A DNA stretch of 7,107 nucleotides, taken from assembly GCA_964353935.1 (NCBI GenBank), contig CAYGXL010000137.1, forward strand, positions 1-7,107, in the 5' to 3' direction. Position numbers and translations under genes: made by a program. Below the pieces are notes generated by a model. That model saw only the letters and a program-made list of their open reading frames with translations, was not told the origin of the DNA and did not search any database. The stretch is from JAOUJD01 sp964353935. Lineage in GTDB: Bacteria; Pseudomonadota; Gammaproteobacteria; Burkholderiales; Burkholderiaceae_F. Within the stretch, counting starts at the first letter, position 1. Each line of letters begins with the position of its first letter. Positions 1 to 7,107 of this stretch are shown here, piece by piece.

Positions 1-2052
<2,052 letters not shown>

Positions 2053-2203
2053 GGACGCTCCGTTCAGACGCGAGGAGAGAGAAAACTACGGACCGAAACG
2101 AGGGAGGCCAGGACGACAAAGGCCACCGCGGGCGCAGCGTCTGCTGTCGCCCGGGCGGCGTAGGTGTGTCCCGCGGGTTCTCTCATCAAGGGAAGACTTT
2201 GAT

Positions 2204-2222
2204 CTGGAGACCGAATCTCCAG
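2204..2222 (-). other. 7-bp hairpin with UUCGG loop in the rplL-rpoB spacer
   Basis: On the minus strand CUGGAGA and UCUCCAG pair perfectly around UUCGG. After one mismatch, two more base pairs can form outside. A U-rich but broken stretch (AUCAAAGUCUUCCC) follows. It could be a weak attenuator or an RNA-processing hairpin. The structure is read directly; the role is not established. Confidence 0.45.
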
Positions 2223-2251
2223 GTCGAAGGCCTCCCGGCCCTCGCTCGAGC

Positions 2252-2278
2252 CGCCGGCGAAGCCTTGGCTCGCCGGCG
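2252..2278 (-). other. 9-bp GC hairpin immediately after rplL
   Basis: On the minus strand CGCCGGCGA and UCGCCGGCG pair perfectly. A bulged U and three inner GCC/GGC pairs are possible towards the loop. It begins 12 nt after the rplL stop codon. Stem strength and position fit a transcript 3'-end stabiliser, a pause or partial terminator, or an RNase III target. No U tract follows (GCUCGAGCG), so an efficient intrinsic terminator is unlikely. Confidence 0.5.
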
Positions 2279-2290
2279 CACCCGAGTTCA

Positions 2291-2671
2291 TTACTTGACT
2301 TCGACTTTCGCGCCTGCTTCTTCCAGCTTCTTCTTGGCCGCCTCGGCGTCGGCCTTGTTGACGGCTTCCTTGACGGGCTTCGGCGCGCCGTCAACCAGGT
2401 CCTTGGCCTCCTTGAGGCCCAGACCGGTCAGCTCGCGCACGGCCTTGATCACGTTCACCTTGTTCGGGCCCACTTCGGCGAGGATGACGTTGAACTCGGT
2501 CTGCTCTTCGGCAGCCGGCGCGGCAGCGCCAGCCGCCGGGGCAGCCACGGCGACGGCAGCCGCAGCCGCCGAGACGCCGAACTTCTCTTCCATCATCTTG
2601 ATCAGTTCGCTGATCTCGAGGACTGATTTCGCCGCGATCGCGTCGAGGATTTCCTGGTTCGAAAGTGCCAT
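2291..2671 (-). CDS. rplL: 50S ribosomal protein L7/L12
   Basis: Multicopy acidic stalk protein of the 50S subunit; pairs of dimers bind L10 and recruit and activate the translational GTPases (EF-Tu, EF-G, IF2, RF3). It has 126 residues. Residues 1-33 are the dimerisation and L10-binding domain (MALSNQEILDAIAAKSV, ISELIKMMEEKFGVS). Residues 34-54 form a hinge made almost wholly of Ala, Val, Gly and Pro. From EEQTEFNVIL at 55 to the C-terminal KVEVK is the factor-binding domain, including NKVNVIKAVRELTGLGLKEAK. The length is a few residues above E. coli because of the longer hinge. The ATG has GGAG eight bases upstream. It lies 50 bp after rplJ, and no terminator separates the two, as expected for one mRNA making several L12 per L10. 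Identification is certain. Confidence 0.99.
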   Translation of the reverse strand: MALSNQEILDAIAAKSVLEISELIKMMEEKFGVSAAAAAVAVAAPAAGAAAPAAEEQTEFNVILAEVGPNKVNVIKAVRELTGLGLKEAKDLVDGAPKPVKEAVNKADAEAAKKKLEEAGAKVEVK

Positions 2672-2721
2672 TGCTAAGACTCCTGGTACGTAGTGTCGGT
2701 TTCAATAAAGTCGGATGTGGA

Positions 2722-3252
2722 TCAGGCGGCTGCCGTTTCCTTCGCGTCGCGCACCGCTGCGAGCGTGCGCACGAACCGCGAGGGCACTTCGTTCAAGGTG
2801 CGAACGAACTGGCCGATCGGGGCCTGCATCGTGGCCATCAGCGTCGCCAGCAATTCCTCACGGCTCGGCATCGTCGCCAGCGCCTTGACGCCCTTTTCGT
2901 CCATGACGAAATTGGCCATCGCGCCGCCCTTGACGACCAGCTTGTCGTGATCCTTGGCGAAGCTGGAAAGCACCTTGGCAGCCGCGACCGGGTCCGAGGA
3001 AAACCCGTAAACCAGCGGTCCGACGAGCTTGTCGGACAGGCCGGCAAACGGAGTCCCGTTCACGGCGCGACGTGCCAACGTGTTCTTCAGCACACGAAGC
3101 TGGACACCCTGGCTGCGCGCCTGCTTGCGCAACTTGGTGACCGCATCCACATCCAGTCCACGGTATTCGGCGACCACGATCGTCTGGGCCTTCGCCACAA
3201 GGGCGCTGACCTCCTCGACCATGGCGGCCTTCTCTTGCCGATTGAGACTCAC
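2722..3252 (-). CDS. rplJ: 50S ribosomal protein L10 (GTG start), with extended L12-binding helix
   Basis: Base of the L12 stalk: binds 23S rRNA through its N-terminal domain and carries L7/L12 dimers on its long C-terminal helix. It also represses its own mRNA as a complex with L12. It has 176 residues, about 11 more than E. coli L10 as I recall it. The N-terminal domain begins MSLNRQEKAAMVEEV; the conserved LRVLKNTLARRAV is at 52-64. The GTG start at 3250-3252 is chosen because it matches the family N terminus and has GGAG eight bases upstream (3261-3264). The upstream ATG at 3264-3266 reads GAG CCA GTT CAG and then a stop. The C terminus holds two similar segments, FVRTLNEVPSR (149-159) and FVRTLAAVRDA (160-170), where E. 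coli seems to have one. It is preceded by a 372-bp leader with regulatory folds. Confidence 0.98.
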   Translation of the reverse strand: MSLNRQEKAAMVEEVSALVAKAQTIVVAEYRGLDVDAVTKLRKQARSQGVQLRVLKNTLARRAVNGTPFAGLSDKLVGPLVYGFSSDPVAAAKVLSSFAKDHDKLVVKGGAMANFVMDEKGVKALATMPSREELLATLMATMQAPIGQFVRTLNEVPSRFVRTLAAVRDAKETAAA

Positions 3253-3267
3253 TGAACTGGCTCCATC

Positions 3268-3331
3268 AAAAAGTGCTTCGCGGGATTGCTAGGCACCGGT
3301 TCGACTGCACCGGCGTCCGAAGCGAAACACT
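3268..3331 (-). terminator. Terminator-like hairpin with U5 tract just before the rplJ ribosome binding site (candidate attenuator)
   Basis: On the minus strand AGUGUUUCGC (3331-3322) pairs with GCGAAGCACU (3281-3272), ten pairs with one G-U. UUUUU follows (3272-3268), the first U shared with the last pair. The loop can itself fold: UUC-GAC-GC with GC-GUC-GAA around CGGU, with two bulges. The U tract ends three bases before the GGAG Shine-Dalgarno of rplJ. This is the only intergenic hairpin in the window followed by an uninterrupted U run. It could be a transcription attenuator, as described for the B. subtilis rplJ leader, or simply a structure controlling access to the ribosome binding site. 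The fold is read directly; activity is inference. Confidence 0.55.
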
Positions 3332-3375
3332 GACGGGCGTTCCTGAAACCGACGCACTTCAATGCTTTCTCCGGG

Positions 3376-3528
3376 GCCGCCGTCTGCGCTGGATTCCGTC
3401 GGCGGTTCGCCCTGCCCGAGCGCAGGCGAGGACGAACACGAGCGGTGATTAAGGAGGGCGGGTTCGCTGCGTTCCTGCGCACGCTCACGCGCGGCACCCA
3501 TCCTCATCCAGCGGTCTTTGACAGCAGC
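3376..3528 (-). promoter_or_regulatory. L10 leader: RNA binding site for the L10(L12)4 complex
   Basis: On the minus strand GCUGCUGUC (3528-3520) pairs with GACGGCGGC (3384-3376), nine pairs with two G-U. An asymmetric internal loop of AAAGAC (3519-3514) against CA (3386-3385) follows, then CGCUGG (3513-3508) pairs with CCAGCG (3392-3387). From memory the E. coli rplJ leader has CCGUC, CAAGAC, CGCAGG on one side and CCUGCG, UA, GACGG on the other: the same loop with compensating changes in both helices. In E. coli this element binds L10-L12 and represses rplJ-rplL translation. Here the inner arm is about 115 nt, far longer than in E. coli, and contains its own hairpin, TCGCCTGC against GCAGGGCGA with one bulged G (3407-3429). 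An alternative hairpin CCGCCG/CGGCGG (3377-3405) would compete with the outer helix. Confidence 0.72.
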
Positions 3529-3591
3529 GCGCCCGTTTCGCACGGCGGTTGATCCCGCCACTCGACGCGGCGCGCAGCCCAAAGCCCTTGT

Positions 3592-3611
3592 GACCCGGTC
3601 GCCGCCGGGTC
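3592..3611 (-). other. 7-bp GC hairpin just after rplA
   Basis: GACCCGG and CCGGGTC pair perfectly around a six-base loop, starting 13 nt after the rplA stop codon. No U tract follows (ACAAGGGCUUUGGGC). It may protect the 3' end of the rplKA message or mark a pause or processing point between the rplKA and rplJL halves. The remaining spacer 3529-3591 shows no clear promoter by eye. Confidence 0.4.
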
Positions 3612-3624
3612 GAAATCCTTCTGT

Positions 3625-4320
3625 CTAGCCGTGCAGCGTGCCGGTATCCACCCGCACGCCAATGCCCATCGTCGACGAGACCGCAATCTTGCGCAGGAAC
3701 ACGCCCTTCGCCGTCGCCGGCTTGGACTTGTTCAGCGCGTCGATCAGCGCCGTCAGGTTGGTGCTCAGCCGCTCGACATCGAACGACGCGCGGCCGATCG
3801 ATGCGTGCACGATCCCCGCCTTGTCGGCGCGGAACTGCACCTGGCCGGCCTTGGCGTTCTTGACCGCCTGGACGACATCCGGCGTCACCGTGCCGACCTT
3901 CGGGTTCGGCATCAGGCCGCGCGGGCCCAGGATCTGGCCCAGGCCGCCGACCACGCGCATCGCATCCGGAGACGCGATCACGACGTCGAACTCCATGAAG
4001 CCTTCCTTGATGCGCGCCGCCAGGTCGTCGAAGCCGACGATGTCGGCGCCCGCGGCCCTGGCTTCGTCCGCCTTCGCGCCCTGCGCGAACACGGCGACGC
4101 GCTTGGTCTTGCCGGACCCGGCCGGCAGCACGACCGAGCCGCGCACGGACTGGTCGGACTTCTTGGCGTCGATGCCGAGTTGCACCGACACGTCGACAGA
4201 TTCGTCGAACTTGGCGGTTGCGCAATCCTTCACCAGCTTCAGCGCATCCGTGGCCGGATACACCTTCTGGGTGTCGACATTCTTGCGGATCGCCTGCGTG
4301 CGTTTCGAGAGCTTCGCCAT
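3625..4320 (-). CDS. rplA: 50S ribosomal protein L1
   Basis: L1 stalk protein: binds 23S rRNA helices 76-78, helps release E-site tRNA, and represses translation of its own rplK-rplA mRNA. It has 231 residues, close to the 234 of E. coli. It starts MAKLSKRTQAIRKNVD, and domain I is built from both ends of the chain. Domain II lies at about 67-159 and ends in the family signature LGPRGLMPNPKVGTVT (131-146). The C terminus SSTMGIGVRVDTGTL (215-229) returns to domain I. The ATG directly follows the TAA of rplK (TAAATG), and its Shine-Dalgarno GGAGGG lies inside the last rplK codons, so translation is very probably coupled and both genes respond to the one L1 site upstream of rplK. The stop is TAG at 3625-3627. 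Identification is certain. Confidence 0.99.
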   Translation of the reverse strand: MAKLSKRTQAIRKNVDTQKVYPATDALKLVKDCATAKFDESVDVSVQLGIDAKKSDQSVRGSVVLPAGSGKTKRVAVFAQGAKADEARAAGADIVGFDDLAARIKEGFMEFDVVIASPDAMRVVGGLGQILGPRGLMPNPKVGTVTPDVVQAVKNAKAGQVQFRADKAGIVHASIGRASFDVERLSTNLTALIDALNKSKPATAKGVFLRKIAVSSTMGIGVRVDTGTLHG

Positions 4321-4752
4321 TTACAGGCCCTCCACCGTGATGCCCATCGAGCGGGCGCTGCCGGCGATCGTGCGCACCGCGGCGTCCAGGTCGGCGGCGG
4401 TGAGATCCGGCATCTTGGTCTTGGCGATCTCCTCGGCCTGCGCGCGGGTGATCTTGCCCACCTTGTCGGTGTGCGGCCGCGCCGAGCCCTTGTCGATCTT
4501 CGCCGCCTTCTTGATCAGCACGGTGGCCGGCGGCGTCTTCATCACGAACGTGAAGCTCTTGTCCGCGAAGGCGGTGATGACCACGGGGATCGGCAGGCCG
4601 GGCTCCACGCCCTGCGTCTGGGCATTGAACGCCTTGCAGAACTCCATGATGTTCAGGCCGCGCTGACCGAGCGCGGGACCGATCGGGGGCGACGGATTCG
4701 CCTTCCCGGCCGGCACTTGCAGCTTGATAAAGCCGACGATCTTCTTCGCCAT
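4321..4752 (-). CDS. rplK: 50S ribosomal protein L11
   Basis: Component of the GTPase-associated centre: binds the 23S rRNA thiostrepton loop next to L10, and is needed for RelA-dependent stringent signalling. It has 143 residues, the normal size. The N-terminal domain holds the proline-rich PSPPIGPALGQRG (20-32), the part that flexes over the rRNA and contributes to thiostrepton sensitivity. The C-terminal rRNA-binding domain runs from about 73 and ends in the signature GSARSMGITVEG (131-142). The ATG at 4750-4752 has AGGAG five bases upstream, immediately downstream of the candidate L1 operator. The gene is followed without any gap by rplA. Identification is certain. L11 is methylated by PrmA in many bacteria, but prmA is not in this window. 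Confidence 0.99.
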   Translation of the reverse strand: MAKKIVGFIKLQVPAGKANPSPPIGPALGQRGLNIMEFCKAFNAQTQGVEPGLPIPVVITAFADKSFTFVMKTPPATVLIKKAAKIDKGSARPHTDKVGKITRAQAEEIAKTKMPDLTAADLDAAVRTIAGSARSMGITVEGL

Positions 4753-4764
4753 GTTGGCTCCTGT

Positions 4765-4801
4765 GGGTTCAGACGCCGCGCGATTCCACGCGTGGCTCCC
4801 C
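4765..4801 (-). promoter_or_regulatory. Candidate L1 translational operator in the rplK leader
   Basis: On the minus strand GGG (4800-4798) pairs with CCC (4767-4765). Inside it an asymmetric loop has AG on one side and CGUCUGAA on the other. An inner stem then forms CC/GG, an A-C mismatch and CGCG/CGCG, closed by a UGGAAU loop. From memory the E. coli L11 leader site reads GGG-AG-CC..GG-CGUUAUUA-CCC, the same arrangement, which mimics the L1 site on 23S rRNA. The CCC strand ends two bases before the rplK Shine-Dalgarno (AGGAG, 4758-4762), the right place for L1 to block initiation. The match rests on remembered E. coli sequence, so moderate confidence. Confidence 0.62.
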
Positions 4802-4936
4802 GGTTACTGCGACCCTGCCTCTGACTTCGCGTTCTGCACCGGGTCGCGCCGCGCAGACCGCCGCTTAACTTTCTGGCTCCGGCCGCCCGCTGCGCGGGTC
4901 AGCCTTCGCCGAAGACTCCGAGTCCGCCGTGCGGGC
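4802..4936 (-). other. nusG-rplK spacer upstream of the L1 site
   Basis: Non-coding stretch of 135 bp between nusG and the L1 operator. On the minus strand it holds a short hairpin CCCGC/GCGGG with a three-base loop (4886-4898), and GCGACCC pairing with GGGUCGC across 25 nt (4809-4847). In E. coli a promoter for the rplKA transcript lies in this interval, but I see no convincing -35/-10 pair here. No U tract follows either hairpin, so read-through from nusG is likely. Confidence 0.4.
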
Positions 4937-5500
4937 TCAGACTTTCTCTACCTGCCCGAACTCGAGTTCCACCGGAGTCGAGCGACCGAAGATGGTCACC
5001 GACACGCGCAGGCGGCTCTTCTCGTAGTTCACTTCCTCGACGTTGCCGTTGAAGTCGGTGAACGGACCGTCCTTCACGCGCACCATCTCGCCGACTTCGA
5101 ACAGCGTCTTCGGCCGCGGCTTTTCGACGCCTTCCTGCATCTGCGCCATGATCTTGTCGACCTCCTTCTGGGAGATCGGCGCCGGACGCGTGCCGCTGCC
5201 ACCGACAAAGCCGGTGACCTTCGGCGTGCTCTTCACCAGGTGCCACGCCTCGTCGGTCAGTTCCATCTCGACCAGCACGTAGCCCGGGAAGAAGCGGCGC
5301 TCGGAAATCGATTTCTGGCCGCCCTTGACCTCGACCACTTCCTCGGTCGGGACCATGATCCGGCCGAACTGCGCCTGCAGTCCGGCGCGGTTGATGCGCT
5401 CCTGCAGCGCGCGCGAAACGCTCTTCTCCATGCCCGAGTAGGCGTGGACCACGTACCAGCGCTTGGTGTTCGAGCTCGTGGCGGTTTCCGTTGTCGTCAT
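4937..5500 (-). CDS. nusG: Transcription elongation and termination factor NusG
   Basis: Binds the clamp and protrusion of RNA polymerase, suppresses pausing, links RNA polymerase to the ribosome through S10, and stimulates Rho termination. It has 187 residues against 181 in E. coli; the extra residues are a polar N-terminal tail (MTTTETATSSNT). The NGN domain runs from KRWYVVHAYSGMEKSV (13-28) to about 118 and includes SERRFFPGYVLVEMEL with the central aromatic core. The KOW domain is at 137-187, with GEMVRVKDGPFTDFNG and FGRSTPVELEFGQVEKV at the end. The ATG is preceded by GGAGGG in the 10-nt gap after the secE stop, so the two genes form a tight pair. The neighbours are those of almost all proteobacteria. 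Identification is certain. Confidence 0.99.
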   Translation of the reverse strand: MTTTETATSSNTKRWYVVHAYSGMEKSVSRALQERINRAGLQAQFGRIMVPTEEVVEVKGGQKSISERRFFPGYVLVEMELTDEAWHLVKSTPKVTGFVGGSGTRPAPISQKEVDKIMAQMQEGVEKPRPKTLFEVGEMVRVKDGPFTDFNGNVEEVNYEKSRLRVSVTIFGRSTPVELEFGQVEKV

Positions 5501-5510
5501 TCGGCCCTCC

Positions 5511-5891
5511 TCAGCGCCAGCTCAGCAGCAGGTCGTACAGGAACCACTCGAGGCCCTTGTCGACCACGAACAGCAGGACGGCCATGATCACGACGAACCC
5601 GAACACGATGCCGGTCGTCGTCATCGTCTCCTTGCGGCTCGGCCACACCACGCGCCTGGTTTCCTCGTACGACTCGCGCCCGTAGGCGATGAAGCGCTTG
5701 CCCGATTGGGAGAACCAGGCCACCACCAGCGCCACGGCAAGTCCGCCGATCAGCACTCCGACGCGGGCCAGCGTCGGCTGGTCGGTCAGGAAGGTGAAGC
5801 CCAGCACGCCAGCGGCCGCGGCGAGCACGGCCACCGCCACGAGGACGATGTCCAACTTGCTGGTCACGGTTTCGACGTTCTGCGTTGTCAT
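5511..5891 (-). CDS. secE: Preprotein translocase subunit SecE
   Basis: Essential clamp subunit of the SecYEG channel in the inner membrane. It has 126 residues, nearly the same as the three-span E. coli protein and about twice the minimal single-span form. Hydrophobic segments lie at about 14-35, 41-60 and 94-112. Between spans 2 and 3 is the conserved amphipathic region ESYEETRRVVWPSRKETMTT (73-92), whose RRVVWPSRKET motif identifies the family and lies along the membrane surface against SecY. The third span is the functionally essential one. The ATG at 5889-5891 is preceded by AGGA at a good distance and by a 9-bp hairpin (5905-5926). The gene follows tRNA-Trp by 61 bp and precedes nusG by 10 nt. 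Identification is certain. Confidence 0.98.
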   Translation of the reverse strand: MTTQNVETVTSKLDIVLVAVAVLAAAAGVLGFTFLTDQPTLARVGVLIGGLAVALVVAWFSQSGKRFIAYGRESYEETRRVVWPSRKETMTTTGIVFGFVVIMAVLLFVVDKGLEWFLYDLLLSWR

Positions 5892-5904
5892 GTCGTTCCT
5901 GTTG

Positions 5905-5926
5905 GCGATGCGACCCTTCGCATCGC
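5905..5926 (-). other. 9-bp perfect hairpin between tRNA-Trp and secE
   Basis: GCGATGCGA and TCGCATCGC pair perfectly around a four-base loop (AGGG on the minus strand), ending 13 nt before the secE start. A second hairpin, GCGTCG/CGACGC with a five-base loop (5929-5945), lies directly upstream. No U tract follows. The pair could cap the 5' end of the secE-nusG message after RNase cleavage releases tRNA-Trp. That role is inference. Confidence 0.5.
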
Positions 5927-5952
5927 ACGCGTCGTCAGCCGACGCGGTTAAG

Positions 5953-6028
5953 TGGCAGGGGCAGAGGGAATCGAACCCCCAACCTTCGGTTTTGGAGACC
6001 GACGCTCTGCCAGTTGAGCTATACCCCT
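5953..6028 (-). tRNA. trpT: tRNA-Trp, anticodon CCA
   Basis: A 76-nt cloverleaf reading from A at 6028 to an encoded CCA at 5953-5955. The acceptor stem is AGGGGTA with TGCCCCT (one G-U) and discriminator G. The D stem is GCTC/GAGC with GG in the loop. The anticodon stem is TCGGT/ACCGA around CTCCAAA, with anticodon CCA at positions 34-36 (5993-5995), which reads UGG. The T stem is GGGGG/CCCTC (one G-U) with loop TTCGAAT. Discriminator G and anticodon CCA are the tryptophan identity elements. It sits between tuf and secE, so it is probably cut from a tuf-trpT-secE-nusG precursor. No pseudogene features are seen. Confidence 0.98.
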
Positions 6029-6040
6029 ACCGTCACTGGC

Positions 6041-6066
6041 AGGACGCGGCCGGCCGGCCGCGCCCC
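6041..6066 (-). other. Strong GC hairpin between tuf and tRNA-Trp containing an 18-bp perfect palindrome
   Basis: CGCGGCCGGCCGGCCGCG (6045-6062) is its own reverse complement. As RNA it makes seven G-C pairs around a GGCC loop, and flanking bases extend the stem to eleven pairs with two G-U. It begins 11 nt after the tuf stop. No U tract follows, and tRNA-Trp starts 12 nt downstream, so it is more likely a 3' stabiliser for tuf mRNA or a processing signal than a full terminator. Confidence 0.5.
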
Positions 6067-6077
6067 GTGTCAGCTCC

Positions 6078-7107
<1,030 letters not shown>

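Larger units (their letters stand above)
2053..2290 (-). promoter_or_regulatory. rplL-rpoB spacer with several hairpins; candidate attenuator/processing region
   Basis: A 238-bp non-coding stretch between rplL and rpoB. Read on the minus strand, it starts with a very stable GC hairpin 12 nt after the rplL stop (2252-2278). A small GGCC/GGCC hairpin follows (2229-2240), then a 7-bp stem with a UUCGG loop (2204-2222), then an AU-richer stretch. Near the rpoB end CCGCGGG and CCCGCGG (about 2126-2176) can pair around a small GCAG/CTGC hairpin. None is followed by a clear U tract, so no strong intrinsic terminator is seen. In E. coli the equivalent spacer holds a partial attenuator and an RNase III site that lower rpoBC expression relative to rplJL. 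A similar role here is inference from position. The rpoB Shine-Dalgarno GGAG is at 2058-2061. Confidence 0.5.

Noticed and set aside
3249..3582. Minus-strand open frames of 82 and 97 codons in the rplA-rplJ spacer
   Set aside because: They overlap each other and the L10 leader fold, have no recognisable product, and one runs into the rplJ start. RNA structure explains the region better.
3592..3611. Intrinsic terminator after rplA
   Set aside because: The 7-bp stem is followed by ACAAGGGCUUUGGG with no U run, so it is listed as a hairpin only.
3631..4824. 397-codon plus-strand open frame
   Set aside because: Antisense shadow of rplA and rplK; both genes are certain on the minus strand and the product has low-complexity composition.
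4802..4936. Promoter for rplK
   Set aside because: Expected from E. coli, but no credible -35/-10 pair with 16-18 bp spacing could be seen by eye.

Overview
This window is the core translation/transcription locus of a GC-rich proteobacterium. Every gene lies on the minus strand. Read in the direction of transcription (right to left) the order is tuf (3' part) - tRNA-Trp(CCA) - secE - nusG - rplK - rplA - rplJ - rplL - rpoB (5' part). A tuf-trpT-secE-nusG arrangement running straight into the rplKAJL-rpoB cluster, a three-span SecE of E. coli size, a GTG-started L10 of the MSLNRQEK type and DQTNPLSE in the RpoB rifampicin region together suggest a betaproteobacterium, most likely Burkholderiales. 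That placement comes from family knowledge, not a search.

Layout. Positions 1-2052 hold the first 684 codons of rpoB; the gene runs off the left edge. Positions 2053-2290 are an rplL-rpoB spacer with strong hairpins. rplL is 2291-2671 and rplJ is 2722-3252. Positions 3253-3624 are a long rplJ leader with two recognisable elements: an RNA fold matching the L10(L12)4 autoregulatory site (3376-3528), and a hairpin with a U5 tract (3268-3331) ending just before the rplJ Shine-Dalgarno sequence. rplA (3625-4320) and rplK (4321-4752) abut as TAAATG. The rplK leader carries a fold matching the L1 translational operator (4765-4801). nusG (4937-5500) and secE (5511-5891) are 10 nt apart. tRNA-Trp (5953-6028) lies between secE and tuf (6078-7107), and tuf runs off the right edge.

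How it works together. EF-Tu delivers aminoacyl-tRNA, including the Trp-tRNA encoded next to it. L11, L1, L10 and L7/L12 build the GTPase-associated stalk and the L1 stalk of the 50S subunit. NusG and RpoB are parts of the transcription machinery, and SecE belongs to the protein-export channel. The two RNA operators indicate the usual feedback: L1 represses rplK-rplA, and L10-L12 represses rplJ-rplL. The hairpin-rich rplL-rpoB spacer is where stalk-protein and RNA-polymerase synthesis are uncoupled in E. coli.

No mobile element, CRISPR array, phage gene or new gene system is visible. The interest lies in the non-coding RNA: an L10 leader with a much enlarged inner arm, a possible transcription attenuator placed on the rplJ ribosome binding site, and several unusually strong intergenic hairpins. 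In the proteins, L10 has an 11-residue tandem-like extension of its L12-binding helix.
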